A stretch of 34,641 nucleotides of DNA from an uncultured Chloroflexota bacterium (lineage in GTDB: Bacteria; Chloroflexota; UBA11872; UBA12225): contig CADCTC010000229.1 of NCBI GenBank assembly GCA_902805635.1, positions 1-34,641 of the forward strand, read 5' to 3'. Under the pieces are notes generated by a model. The model was given only the letters and a program-made list of their open reading frames with translations. It had not been told where the DNA came from and searched no databases. The translations under genes were made by a program, and so were the position numbers. Positions 13,404 through 24,380 of the stretch are shown in pieces (the stretch's first letter is position 1; every line of letters starts with the position of its first letter).

Positions 13404-16091
13404 TTAGCCCATCCCAAGCGCCGCGCGACGTGCGCGGTCCAGGCCGGCATTGAGCTTGGCGGGATCGCCGCCGCCGCCCTGGGCGAGCTCAGGGCGGCCA
13501 CCACCCCGGCCACCAATCTCCTGGGCTACCTCGTTGAGCAGCTTGCCGGCGTGCAGACCCTGCTTGGCCAGCTCAGGCGACACCGCCGCGAGCAGCTGCG
13601 GACGGCCGTCCGCCACCGACGCGAGCACGACCACCGCGGGACCGCCCAGCTTGTCGCGCACCCAGTCGGCTGCCTCGCGCAGGCGCTCCATCGTGGGAGC
13701 AATCGCCACGTCTAGCTGGGCGGCGACGACGTGGAAGCCGCCGCCGGCCTGAGCCGCGCCCTCTAGAAGACTGCCCAGGCCCTGCTGCGCCGCCTTGCGC
13801 TCGGCCGCTTCCAGGCGCTTGCGGGCGTCGTTCAGCTCGGCCAGCAGCTGCGTGACGCGGGCCGGCACTTCCTCGCGCGGCGCCCCGAGCGTGCGCGCCG
13901 TGGTGTCGAGCGTCTCCACCTGCTGGGCCAGGTAGCGTTCGGCGGCATCGCCGCCCAGTGCTTCGATGCGGCGCAGGCCGGCGCCAACGCTCGACTCACC
14001 AAGCACGACGAATGCGCCGATCTCACCGGTGCGACCCACGTGAGTGCCGCCACAGAGCTCCTTGCTGAAATCGCCGATGGTCAGCACTCGCACCCGATCG
14101 CCGTACTTTTCGTCGAAGAGCGCCACGGCGCCCGAGCTCATCGCCTGGTCAAGTGTCAGCACGTCGGTGCGCACCGGCAGATCCTGGCGCACGACGTCGT
14201 TGACCAGCTGCTCGATCTCACGTCGCTGCGTTGGGCTGAGCGGCTCACCGTGCGCGAAGTCGAAGCGCAGCCGGTTGGGCCCCACCAGCGACCCCGACTG
14301 GTGCACCTCTGGACCAAGCACGCGACGCAGCGCAGCGTGCAGCAGGTGCGTGGTGGTGTGGTGGCGCATGGTGCGGCGGCGGTCGTCGGACTGGACCTCG
14401 GCACGCACGGTATCGCCTTCGCCAAGCGTGCCATCGACGACCGTGCCGAAGTGGACGATCGACTCGCCCGGGCCGGGGCGAGTCGTCGTGACCACCAGAC
14501 GGCCGTGCTGGCCAACGATGACGCCCTGGTCACCGACCTGACCACCGCGTTCGGCGTAGAACGGGGTCCGGTCGAGCACGAGCGCGACTTCTGCCTCCGA
14601 CGCGACGGCGGCCGTGACGCGCTCACCCGCCTGGGCAATGAAGAGCACCCGCGCCTGATCGGTTTCAAGCGTGTCGTAGCCGACGAACTCCACCCGGGTG
14701 TCGGGCAGCTCGACGCCGGTGGTGTCCTTGAAGCGGGTGTTCTCACGCGCCCGGCGGCGCTGCTCCGCGAGCGCCTGATCGAATCCCTCTGCGTCCACGG
14801 TGAAGCCGCGACCCTCAGCGACCTCGACGGTCAGCTCGAACGGAAAGCCGAAGGTGTCGTACAGGGTGAAGGCGGCGCTGCCGGCGAGCGTCTTCTCGCC
14901 ATCGCGCTCGAGGCGCGCGAGCTCGGTGTTGAGGCGCTCCAGGCCGGCGGAGAGCGTCTCCCCGAAGCGGGCCTCTTCCTGCCCGATAACGCTCAGGATG
15001 GTCTGGCGCCGGTCGCCCAGGTGCGGGTAGTGCGGCGTATAGCGATCGATGGCGGCGTTGACGACCTGGCCCAGGAAGGCGCCGCGCTTGCCGAGCGTGC
15101 GGCCGTAGCGCACGGCGCGGCGGATCAGCCGCCGCGCGACGTATCCACGTGCCTCGTTCGATGGCGTGACGCCGTCGGCCACCAGGAAGGTGGCGGCGCG
15201 GGTGTGGTCGGCGATCACGCGCAGCGCGCGTGTCACCTCGGGGTCGTCGCCATAGGTGACGTCTAGCGCATTCTCCGCGGCGGCGATGATCGGTTGGAAG
15301 AGGTCGGTCTCGTAGGCGGAGGGGACGCCCGACAACGCGGCGACGAAGCGCTCGAAGCCCGCACCCGTGTCGATGCCGGTGCTGGCCAGGGGCGTGAGCG
15401 AGCCATCCGCTTCCATATGGAACTGATTGAAGACCAGGTTCCAGATCTCGACAAAGCGGCCGCACTCGTGCAGCGGATCGGGGCGGCACTCGCCCTCGGC
15501 GCGGCCCTCGGGGCACTTGCCGAGCACGTCGATATAGATCTCGGAGCACGGTCCGCACGGACCGGTGTCGCCGACGGGGCCCCAGAAGTTCTCGCGTGAG
15601 CCATCCGCCTTGCGATTGAGCGGCGTGATGCGCTCGTCCGGGATACCAAGCTCGCGCCAGTAGGCGGTCGCCTCGTCATCACGCGGGATGCCGGGCTCAC
15701 CGGCCCAGACGCTTGGCCAGAGGCGATCGGCTTCGATGCCCAGGCCCTGGGTGACGAGCTGGTAGGCGTAGGAGATAGCTTCCTTCTTGAAGTAGCCGCC
15801 GGCGGCACTGTCGCCGAAGGCGAAGTTGCCCAACATTTCGAAGACGGTGAAGTGGGTATCGTCGCCAACCTCTTCGATGTCGTTGGTGCGGATGCAGCGC
15901 TGCACGGTGACCAGACGCCGCGCCGGTGCGAGCGAAGGGTTGGCGTAGTACGCCTTGAAGGGCTGCATGCCGGCAACGGTGAAGAGCACGGTCGGATCGC
16001 CGTGCGAGACGAGCGGCGCGCTCGGCACGAAGAGATGGCCCTGGCTCTCGAAAAAGCGGACGAATGTCTGCCGCATCTGGTCGGTGTTCAT
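13404..16091 (-). CDS. alaS: alanyl-tRNA synthetase
   Basis: AlaRS charges tRNA-Ala with alanine and edits mischarged Ser/Gly. The 895-residue protein is full length. The class II catalytic core begins QMRQTFVRFFESQGHLFVPSAPLVS, with FTVAGMQPFKAYY and VQRCIRTNDIEEVGDDTHFTVFEMLGNFAFGD. The editing domain has the zinc ligands HHTTTHLLH and CGGTHV. The C-Ala end has the Gly-rich GGRGGGRPELAQGGG. Start ATG at 16091. It is divergent from clpC across 172 bp. On the downstream side it is separated from the FtsA/PilM-like gene by the hairpin pair at 13296-13356. In many bacteria alaS is followed by ruvX and mltG; here two unrelated genes intervene. Confidence 0.97.
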   Translation of the reverse strand: MNTDQMRQTFVRFFESQGHLFVPSAPLVSHGDPTVLFTVAGMQPFKAYYANPSLAPARRLVTVQRCIRTNDIEEVGDDTHFTVFEMLGNFAFGDSAAGGYFKKEAISYAYQLVTQGLGIEADRLWPSVWAGEPGIPRDDEATAYWRELGIPDERITPLNRKADGSRENFWGPVGDTGPCGPCSEIYIDVLGKCPEGRAEGECRPDPLHECGRFVEIWNLVFNQFHMEADGSLTPLASTGIDTGAGFERFVAALSGVPSAYETDLFQPIIAAAENALDVTYGDDPEVTRALRVIADHTRAATFLVADGVTPSNEARGYVARRLIRRAVRYGRTLGKRGAFLGQVVNAAIDRYTPHYPHLGDRRQTILSVIGQEEARFGETLSAGLERLNTELARLERDGEKTLAGSAAFTLYDTFGFPFELTVEVAEGRGFTVDAEGFDQALAEQRRRARENTRFKDTTGVELPDTRVEFVGYDTLETDQARVLFIAQAGERVTAAVASEAEVALVLDRTPFYAERGGQVGDQGVIVGQHGRLVVTTTRPGPGESIVHFGTVVDGTLGEGDTVRAEVQSDDRRRTMRHHTTTHLLHAALRRVLGPEVHQSGSLVGPNRLRFDFAHGEPLSPTQRREIEQLVNDVVRQDLPVRTDVLTLDQAMSSGAVALFDEKYGDRVRVLTIGDFSKELCGGTHVGRTGEIGAFVVLGESSVGAGLRRIEALGGDAAERYLAQQVETLDTTARTLGAPREEVPARVTQLLAELNDARKRLEAAERKAAQQGLGSLLEGAAQAGGGFHVVAAQLDVAIAPTMERLREAADWVRDKLGGPAVVVLASVADGRPQLLAAVSPELAKQGLHAGKLLNEVAQEIGGRGGGRPELAQGGGGDPAKLNAGLDRARRAALGMG

Positions 16092-16174
16092 AGGTGGTAG
16101 GTTGAAATGGGAGGCAGTGGTGAGGCTTCCACAAGGGTACCCGGCACAACCCGACGCGCCGTCCCGTTTCGTGC

Positions 16175-16203
16175 TTTCCAGCCTTGCGTGGTTCGGCTAT
16201 ACT
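16175..16203 (+). promoter_or_regulatory. sigma70-type promoter for clpC
   Basis: A -35-like TTTCCA (16175-16180) and a -10 TATACT (16198-16203) are separated by 17 bp. The start point would fall near 16210, about 54 nt before the clpC ATG. The TATACT hexamer is conspicuous in otherwise very GC-rich DNA. I see no CIRCE or tandem CtsR-type repeat. Confidence 0.55.
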
Positions 16204-16212
16204 TATCTTGCG

Positions 16213-16239
16213 CGTCGGACACTCAAGTTCCCTCCGACG
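16213..16239 (+). promoter_or_regulatory. inverted repeat in the clpC leader
   Basis: Arms CGTCGGA (16213-16219) and TCCGACG (16233-16239) flank a 13-nt spacer and begin almost at the predicted transcription start. It could be an operator for a stress repressor or a 5' leader hairpin. It does not match a heat-shock operator I know. Confidence 0.4.
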
Positions 16240-16263
16240 TAGGAAGCAGAGTCAAGGCAACAC

Positions 16264-18765
<2,502 letters not shown>

Positions 18766-18815
18766 CCTGCCGGGCCCGCCGTCCCAGCACGGGCAATCCG
18801 ATAGCTCGGTCCAGA

Positions 18816-18845
18816 AGAAGGGGCGACCCCAAGGTCGCCCCTTCT
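18816..18845 (+). terminator. strong hairpin terminator after clpC
   Basis: A perfect 13-bp stem begins AGAAGGGGCGACC (18816-18828), has loop CCAA, and closes with its complement at 18833-18845. It starts 50 bp after the clpC stop. No long T-tract follows, but the stem is long and perfect. Confidence 0.75.
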
Positions 18846-19161
18846 CTGCGTCTGGGACAGACAGACGAGAGGCGGCATTTCGCGATTCAACGCACAGTTT
18901 GGCGCAGTTTGCCGCAGGTTCTCTTACTTTTCTTCCGGTACGGTGTTGGACGGGCGCAGAAGCCTTGGGAGCATGCAGTTCGAAGAATCCCTTCACAGGA
19001 ATAGAAAGGGCGAGAAGCGCCTATTTTCAGCGCGAAGTCGAACGGTCCCTACTAGGGGTGGCAACGTGGGCCACGGCGCTGCACGACCCGATCCGGCGGT
19101 AACGCCATCGCACTACCTACCGAGTGCAGGTTGCTATGGTTTGCCGGGAATACGAGAACAC
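18846..19161. other. 316-bp non-coding gap, AT-richer than its surroundings
   Basis: No convincing gene is seen. Short open frames here lack family features and look like chance. The stretch around 18890-19030 is visibly richer in A and T. It contains a short GGCG/CGCC stem followed by TATTTT near 19009-19026, a weak terminator-like element. A promoter for the downstream small-protein/glycosyltransferase operon must lie here, but no clear -35/-10 pair was found. A small RNA is possible but unsupported. Confidence 0.4.
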
Positions 19162-19491
19162 ATGCCTGAGTACGACTTCTACGCCACAGTGCGTAGCGAC
19201 CTAGAGCAGCTGCAGAAGGAGCTGGCGGCGGAGGGGGTAGGCGAGCGGATCGACGCATTGGTGGGCCGCTTCGGCGTGAGCCGCGACCTGGCGCTGGCGG
19301 CGATCTGGCGCTCCAGCCGGCGCCACGGCGAGACGCTCGCCGTCTTCGTCAACGAGCTGGCCGAGCAGGACCAGCGGACCGCGGCCCGCGCCCAGGACAC
19401 AGATGCCGGCAGCGCGAATGGCGCAAACGGCGTGGACGGTGCTGCCAGCACGAACACACCGCAGGTGGGTGACACCGCGCCGAGGCTGTAG
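19162..19491 (+). CDS. small hypothetical protein upstream of two glycosyltransferases
   Basis: I do not recognise this 109-residue protein. Residues 1-75 look helical and charged (MPEYDFYATVRSDLEQLQKELAAE, RIDALVGRFGVSRDLALAAIWRSSRRHGETL). The last 35 residues are a disordered Ala/Asn/Gly/Thr-rich tail. There is no signal peptide or membrane segment. The frame is open further upstream to 18943, but that part reads like non-coding DNA, so I take the ATG at 19162. Its TAG is followed directly by the TTG start of the glycosyltransferase, which implies co-translation. A role tied to glycan synthesis is a guess from position only. Confidence 0.6.
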   Translation: MPEYDFYATVRSDLEQLQKELAAEGVGERIDALVGRFGVSRDLALAAIWRSSRRHGETLAVFVNELAEQDQRTAARAQDTDAGSANGANGVDGAASTNTPQVGDTAPRL

Positions 19492-20637
19492 TTGCGCGTC
19501 GCGCTGAATGCGCATTTCTATCACCACCCCGGCACCGGCACGGGGCAGTACCTGCAGCACCTTGTGCGGACGTACCGCGCGGGTGTGGCGCCGGTCGAGG
19601 CGCTGCCGTTCTGTGACGGCACTCCAAGCGCACCGTACGGTGGCTGGCCGAGTGGCGTGGCGCCGCGCCTGACGCGTACCACCGCCGACCGGCTGGGAGC
19701 GAACGTGCGCAAGCTGTGGTGGGAGCAGGTGGCGTGGCCGCGCCTGGCACGCGGCTCGGAGGCGGCAGTGCAGCACGTGCCGTACTTCGCACCGCCGCTA
19801 GTCCCGACCGGACCGACGGTGGTGACGATCCACGACCTGATCCAGCTGATCATCCCGGAGTACGTCACGTCGCCGCTGGTGCGGGCGTACAACGCGCTGG
19901 TGGGACGTGCCGCGCACCGCGCGCAGGCCATCCTGGTGGACTCGGAGGCGAGCAAGCGGGACGTGGTGCGGCTGCTGGGTGTGCCTGCAAGCCGTGTGCG
20001 GGTGGTGTACCTGGCGGCAGACGCGAGCGTGCTGCGCCCGGTCCCGCCGGAAGAGATCGACGCGGTGCGGCGGAAGTACGGGCTGGAGGGCCCGTTCGTC
20101 TTCTACTTTGGTGGCCTGGACCGGCGCAAGAACGTGCCGGCGCTGATGCGCGCGCTGGCGGCGCTGCCGCCGGACGTGCCATGGCAGCTGGCGATCTCCG
20201 GACGGCAGCGCAAGGAGGCCAGCGCGTTATTCCCAGACCTGCCGCGACTTGCCGAAGAGCTGGGCGTGTCCGACCGGGTGCGCTTCCTCGGCTTTGCGCC
20301 TGACGAGGACAAACCGGCGCTGCTGCGCGCGGCGACGTGCTTCGCGTTTCCGTCTATCTATGAGGGGTTCGGCATGGACCCGTTGGAGGCGCTGGCGTGT
20401 GGCACACCGGTGGTGTGCTCGAACCGTTCGTCGCTGCCGGAGCTGATGGGGGACGCGGCGCTACTGGTGGACCCAGACGAGGGTGAAGGCGCGGCGCTGA
20501 CCGAATCGCTGCGGCGCGTGCTGACTGATCCCGAGCTGCGCGAGGACCTGGCGGCGCGTGGGCCGTTGCAGGCGGCGCGGTTCACCTGGGAGCGCTGCGC
20601 GCGTGAGACGTTCGAGACCTACGAGGCCATCTCGTGA
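19492..20637 (+). CDS. GT4-family glycosyltransferase (mannosyltransferase-like)
   Basis: This 381-residue GT-B-fold retaining glycosyltransferase has an N-terminal acceptor domain (LRVALNAHFYHHPGTGTGQYLQHL, VVTIHDLIQLIIPEY, ILVDSEASKRDVVRLLGV). Its C-terminal donor domain shows FVFYFGGLDRRKNVPALMRAL, VRFLGFAPDEDKPALLRAA and the E-x7-E pattern in PSIYEGFGMDPLEALACGTPVV. The start is the TTG right after the upstream stop; GAGG lies 6 nt before it. It overlaps the next glycosyltransferase as GTGA. The pair probably builds one surface glycan or glycolipid in sequence. Sugar and acceptor are unknown. Confidence 0.88.
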   Translation: MRVALNAHFYHHPGTGTGQYLQHLVRTYRAGVAPVEALPFCDGTPSAPYGGWPSGVAPRLTRTTADRLGANVRKLWWEQVAWPRLARGSEAAVQHVPYFAPPLVPTGPTVVTIHDLIQLIIPEYVTSPLVRAYNALVGRAAHRAQAILVDSEASKRDVVRLLGVPASRVRVVYLAADASVLRPVPPEEIDAVRRKYGLEGPFVFYFGGLDRRKNVPALMRALAALPPDVPWQLAISGRQRKEASALFPDLPRLAEELGVSDRVRFLGFAPDEDKPALLRAATCFAFPSIYEGFGMDPLEALACGTPVVCSNRSSLPELMGDAALLVDPDEGEGAALTESLRRVLTDPELREDLAARGPLQAARFTWERCARETFETYEAIS

Positions 20638-21746
20638 AGGTCCTGATGATCTCGAAGCCGATGATCGCGAGCGCCTACCGGACCAAGCTGGAGGCAATAG
20701 CGCGGCACCCGGAAGTGGACCTGACGGTGGTGGTGCCGCCGTACTGGCGTGACGACGCAGGGCGCAAGGCGCCCCTGGAGCCGGGGCACGAGACCGGCTA
20801 CAAGATGGTGGTGGAGCCGATGGCGTTCAACGGCCACTTTCACTACCACTTTTATCCGACGCTGCACCGCATCTTCCGGCAGGTGAAGCCAGACCTGCTG
20901 CACATGGACGAGGAGGCGTACAACCTGGCCACGTGGCAGGGATTCGCGCTGGCGCGGTCGGTGGGGGCGCGGCGGCTGTTCTTCACCTGGCAGAACTTGC
21001 ACCGGCGCTACCCGCCGCCGATCTCATGGCTGGAGGATTGGGTGCACCGCTCGGCGGCAGGGGCGATCTGCGGGAACGCGGAGGCGGCGGACGTGCTGCG
21101 CGGGAAGGGCTACAAGGGGCGCAGTTGGGTCATCCCACAGTTTGGCGTGGACCCGGACCTGTTCAAGGCTGACCCGGCGGTGCAGGAGCAGCCGCGGCCG
21201 TTCACAGTCGGGTTCGCAGGGAGGCTGCGCGAGCGCAAGGGAGCGCACCTGCTGGTGGAGGCGGTGGCGGCGCTAGGGGGTGACGCGCGGCTGGAGATCC
21301 TGGGCTGGGGGGAGGAGGAGCCACGGCTGCGCGCGCTCGCGGCACAGCTGGGATTGGGTGACCGGTTTCAGATCCGACCCGGTGTGCCATCAGACCAGGT
21401 GCCGCCGTTCCTGCACACGCTTGACGTGGTAGTGATGCCGTCGATCGAGATCGAGAGCTGGAAGGAGCAGTTCGGCCGGGTGCTGGTGGAGGGAATGGCG
21501 TGTGGGGTGAACGTGGTGGGGTCTAACTCCGGCGAGATCGCGCACGTGATCGGCGATGCAGGGCTGGTGTTTCCGCCGGGAGACGCGGCGGCACTGACGG
21601 ACTGCCTGAGCCGCGTGCGGGACGACCCAGCACTGCGGGCGGAGCTACGCGAGAAGGGGTTGCGGCGTGCGCGCGAGACGTACACGCAGCAGAGCGTGGC
21701 TGACCAGACGGTGGCAGCGTACCGGGAGATAATGGGGGAGGGTTGA
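20634..21746 (+). CDS. second GT4-family glycosyltransferase
   Basis: This 370-residue GT-B enzyme begins VKVLMISKPMIASAYRTKLEAIARH. It has an acceptor domain with TWQNLHRRYPPPISWLE and a donor domain with TVGFAGRLRERKGAHLLVEAV, LEILGWGEEEPRLRALA and EQFGRVLVEGMACGVNVVGSNSGEI (E-x7-E). The GTG start overlaps the preceding stop by four bases. It ends 11 bp from the convergent PHP-hydrolase stop. The sequence SIEIESWKEQFGRVLVE is like those of polysaccharide-biosynthesis GT4 enzymes that transfer mannose or rhamnose, but the donor cannot be assigned. Confidence 0.88.
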   Translation: MKVLMISKPMIASAYRTKLEAIARHPEVDLTVVVPPYWRDDAGRKAPLEPGHETGYKMVVEPMAFNGHFHYHFYPTLHRIFRQVKPDLLHMDEEAYNLATWQGFALARSVGARRLFFTWQNLHRRYPPPISWLEDWVHRSAAGAICGNAEAADVLRGKGYKGRSWVIPQFGVDPDLFKADPAVQEQPRPFTVGFAGRLRERKGAHLLVEAVAALGGDARLEILGWGEEEPRLRALAAQLGLGDRFQIRPGVPSDQVPPFLHTLDVVVMPSIEIESWKEQFGRVLVEGMACGVNVVGSNSGEIAHVIGDAGLVFPPGDAAALTDCLSRVRDDPALRAELREKGLRRARETYTQQSVADQTVAAYREIMGEG

Positions 21747-21757
21747 AGCCGGCAACG

Positions 21758-23278
21758 TCAATCAACCCGCCAGACGGGGTTGGTCAGCGCCAGGAGCTCT
21801 TTCTTACCACGGAGGCAGGCCTCCAGGCGGAACCAGCGTCTCTCGCGCAGCGCGGCGTCCAACTCGAAGCGGATCTCGCCAGCCGCTGAAGGTTGTGAGA
21901 GTCGCTCGCGGCGGCCATCGGCGACGAGCCACACGTCTGCCGGACCAGGAAGGTCACCTAGGTGGGCGGCTAGGGAGGTGGCGTCACGCGCCAGATCATT
22001 TGCCGGGAGCGGTCGAAGCCATTCCAACGAAGGGCCGCGGCTCAGATAGGTGCGGCCCGCCTTGACGGCGGCCAGGATGCCGTCCTGAGAGAGGTCGGCG
22101 CGGACAAAAGTGAAGCCAAGCTGATCGGGCTGCCTGGAGACACCGTGCGAATCTGAGCCGGCGGTAGCGGGGATACGGTGGCCGGCGTTGAGCCACTGGT
22201 CCCACAGCGCCAGGGCGTAGGTATTCTGCTTGTTAGACCAGGGACCGTTCATTACCTCGATGGCGTCCGCGTAACCGGCAGTTTCGTCGCCGTAGTCCCA
22301 GTGGCAGCCGGTGCAGAAGGGATAGCCTTGGGAGCGCGGGTGGTTGACGACGAGGAGGCCGCCGTGCTGGTGGACTTCGGCGGCCGCCTCCGGCATCACG
22401 CGCGTGGGCGGCGCGTCCTGGTCAGTGCCGATTCGCTCTGGCTTGCCGCCGGGGCCGGCGACACGCCAGTCGATCCAGTGGGCGACACCCAGTGCGTTGG
22501 CGTGCCCCCAGAACGTGGTGAGCTCCATCCCATCTATGATGAGCGTTGGGAGGCCCGCCCGGCGCAGCGCGGCACGCAGGTCATCGCGACCGGACATGGT
22601 GTTGTGGTCGGTCAGGGCGAGGAAGTCGAGCCGGTTCTGGCGGGCATATTCAACGATGTCAGCGGCCATCCAGCGGCCGTCGGAGTGGTTGGAGTGCACG
22701 TGCAGGTCGCCCTTCAGCCAACCGGCTGGGGCTGCGCTCTCGCCCCTGGTGGGCGATGGGGTTGGAGGAAGCGGGGACTCGTCGGGGGCGCTGGGCTCGA
22801 TCGCTTCGGCAGTGGGGACCTCGTCGTCGAGCGTCGGGTCGTCTACGGCGCCCGGATGGGCGATGACTTCCAGGACGTAATCGAGGCCGCCGCGGAGGGA
22901 AGGCAGGACGGCGTGCAGGTCGAGCTCTAGGGTCCAGAGGCCGGCAGGCAGCGGGCCTGGGAGGAAGCCCGGAGAGGCTTCGCGCAGGCTGACGGTGAGC
23001 TCCTGTTCTGGCGCGTGGCGGTGCGCGGCGCCGCGGAAGCCGTGGGGATCGAAGAGACTGACGGTGACCAGGTTACGGAGGCGCGTCACCTGGGCGGGGG
23101 AGAAGCGCAGCCGGATGGTCAGCGCGCGTGTCCCGCCCGGCAGGTCGATCGGAAAGGTGAGGAAGGTGCGTGCCTGGGACGGACCGAGGTGCGCCTGCCG
23201 GTGCATGAGCGAGGCGGGTTCGGCGAGACGCGCCTCGCGACGGGTTAGCGCGCCGCCAGCGCCGTCTGTGTCTGGCAT
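21758..23278 (-). CDS. PHP-fold metallohydrolase (CehA/McbA-like)
   Basis: The 506-residue protein has an N-terminal beta-rich region of about 180 residues and a Pro/Ser/Glu-rich linker at about 165-190. The PHP trinuclear-metal domain starts at KGDLHVHSNHSDGRW. Further ligands appear in LALTDHNTMSG, EVHQHGGLLVVNHPRS and PATAGSDSHG. CehA/McbA relatives include carbaryl hydrolase and phosphoesterases, so the substrate is open. Chosen start: ATG 23278. The frame is open to 23560, but that part shadows the oxidoreductase. The gene follows the Gfo/Idh oxidoreductase by 13 bp on the same strand. The linker coding DNA contains a palindrome like the REP-like element after alaS. Confidence 0.82.
   Translation of the reverse strand: MPDTDGAGGALTRREARLAEPASLMHRQAHLGPSQARTFLTFPIDLPGGTRALTIRLRFSPAQVTRLRNLVTVSLFDPHGFRGAAHRHAPEQELTVSLREASPGFLPGPLPAGLWTLELDLHAVLPSLRGGLDYVLEVIAHPGAVDDPTLDDEVPTAEAIEPSAPDESPLPPTPSPTRGESAAPAGWLKGDLHVHSNHSDGRWMAADIVEYARQNRLDFLALTDHNTMSGRDDLRAALRRAGLPTLIIDGMELTTFWGHANALGVAHWIDWRVAGPGGKPERIGTDQDAPPTRVMPEAAAEVHQHGGLLVVNHPRSQGYPFCTGCHWDYGDETAGYADAIEVMNGPWSNKQNTYALALWDQWLNAGHRIPATAGSDSHGVSRQPDQLGFTFVRADLSQDGILAAVKAGRTYLSRGPSLEWLRPLPANDLARDATSLAAHLGDLPGPADVWLVADGRRERLSQPSAAGEIRFELDAALRERRWFRLEACLRGKKELLALTNPVWRVD
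22737..22790. repeat. REP-like palindrome embedded in the PHP hydrolase linker
   Basis: TCGCCC (22740-22745) and GGGCGA (22751-22756) form a 6-bp hairpin within DNA that, read on the minus strand, codes PLPPTPSPTRGE. That peptide is typical of translated CTCTCCC/GGAGAGGG-type intergenic palindromes. It probably entered the gene as a repeat insertion and now acts as a linker. Confidence 0.4.
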
Positions 23279-23291
23279 TGGCGGTTTTGCC

Positions 23292-24380
23292 TCAGCGGGC
23301 GCTGTCGAGAGTGATCTCGCGGCCGGTGCGGGCGGATTCCTGAATAGCGACACAGATCTCGACGGCGTGGCGTGCGTCGCGGCCGGTGATGATGGGGTCG
23401 CGGTTCTCGTGAATGGCGCGCACCATGTCTTCCACGTGCACGGTGTGGCCGTCGAAGCCGACGGCCATCGGGTCGGCAGCGCCACTGCTGTCTGAACCGG
23501 GGTACAGCGCCTGAAGCTCGCGCTCTTCGGCCAGCTCGGCGTCCTTGTCGCCGTCCTCACGCATGATGCGCCAGGCGATGACCTTCTCGTCCATCAATGC
23601 AATGCTGCCGCGGTTGCCGAAGATGTGGAAGTCGTTGGTGAGACCAGGGTAGGCCGAGGTGGTGCAGGTGATATTGCCCAGTGCGCCGTTCTTGAAGGTG
23701 ACCAGTACGCTCCCAACGTCTTCAGCTTCGATAGCGTGAGTGAACGTGCCGGTCTTGGCGTACACGCTGGCGACCCCGCCCATGACCCAACCGATGAAAT
23801 CGATGGAGTGGATGCCCTGGTTCATGCAGGCGCCGCCACCGTCCATCTTGAACGTGCCCTTCCAGCCGGGTGGATTGCCGCCAGCGTAGTAGCCGTCGGT
23901 GCGGTACCAGTACAGGTGGATGTCGGCCCAATGCGGCGTGCCCAGGCGCCCGGCGTCAACAGCCTCCTTGATGCGCTTGGAGAGCGGGTGCAGCCGGCGC
24001 TGGAAGATGGACGCCAGCTTGACGCCAAAGTCGTCGCACGCGGCAATCAGCGCGTCTGCCTTTTCGAGGTTGACGTCGAGCGGCTTCTCGCAGATGACAT
24101 GGCGGCCCGACTGGGCGACCCTGATGGCCACGTCGGCATGGAGGCCGGTGGGGACGGCGACGTTGACTACTTGCACGTCGTCGTCTTGCAGGAGCTCGTC
24201 AACAGATGCGTACGTGCGGCAGCCATAGTCCTGCGCCGCCTTCGCGCGGCGGCCGGGGTCGATGTCGCAGATGGCAACCAGCTCGGCGCCGGCAGCCTCA
24301 CGGATGGAACGGCAGTGGTGGCGGCCCATGCCGAGCCCGACCACCGCGAAACCGATCGCGTTCGGGTCTTGCTTGGCCAT
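23292..24380 (-). CDS. Gfo/Idh/MocA-family oxidoreductase (EKP type)
   Basis: This 362-residue NAD(P)-dependent sugar or inositol dehydrogenase-like protein has an N-terminal Rossmann domain (IGFAVVGLGMGRHHCRSI). The EKP motif appears in HVICEKPLDVNLEKADALI, whose Lys is part of the catalytic centre. The C-terminal alpha/beta domain has FKMDGGGACMNQGIHSIDFIGWVMG, including the conserved His. The start ATG shares one base with the upstream DUF6807 stop (TAATG), so the two are translationally coupled. Substrate unknown; neighbours suggest oxidation of a sugar or glycoside. Confidence 0.9.
   Translation of the reverse strand: MAKQDPNAIGFAVVGLGMGRHHCRSIREAAGAELVAICDIDPGRRAKAAQDYGCRTYASVDELLQDDDVQVVNVAVPTGLHADVAIRVAQSGRHVICEKPLDVNLEKADALIAACDDFGVKLASIFQRRLHPLSKRIKEAVDAGRLGTPHWADIHLYWYRTDGYYAGGNPPGWKGTFKMDGGGACMNQGIHSIDFIGWVMGGVASVYAKTGTFTHAIEAEDVGSVLVTFKNGALGNITCTTSAYPGLTNDFHIFGNRGSIALMDEKVIAWRIMREDGDKDAELAEERELQALYPGSDSSGAADPMAVGFDGHTVHVEDMVRAIHENRDPIITGRDARHAVEICVAIQESARTGREITLDSAR

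Noticed and set aside
14040-15266. 408-residue plus-strand frame opposite alaS
   Set aside because: Antisense shadow of a complete AlaRS; no recognisable motif.
16092-16263. CIRCE or CtsR heat-shock operator upstream of clpC
   Set aside because: Only a single GTCAAGG is present and no TTAGCACTC-type palindrome, so neither site is supported.
18970-19000. TTCGAAGAATCCC stretch resembling a tRNA T-loop
   Set aside because: No matching acceptor, D or anticodon arms could be folded around it.
18943-19161. Longer start for the 109-residue protein
   Set aside because: The extra residues come from AT-richer intergenic DNA and show no protein-like pattern. The ATG at 19162 is adequate.
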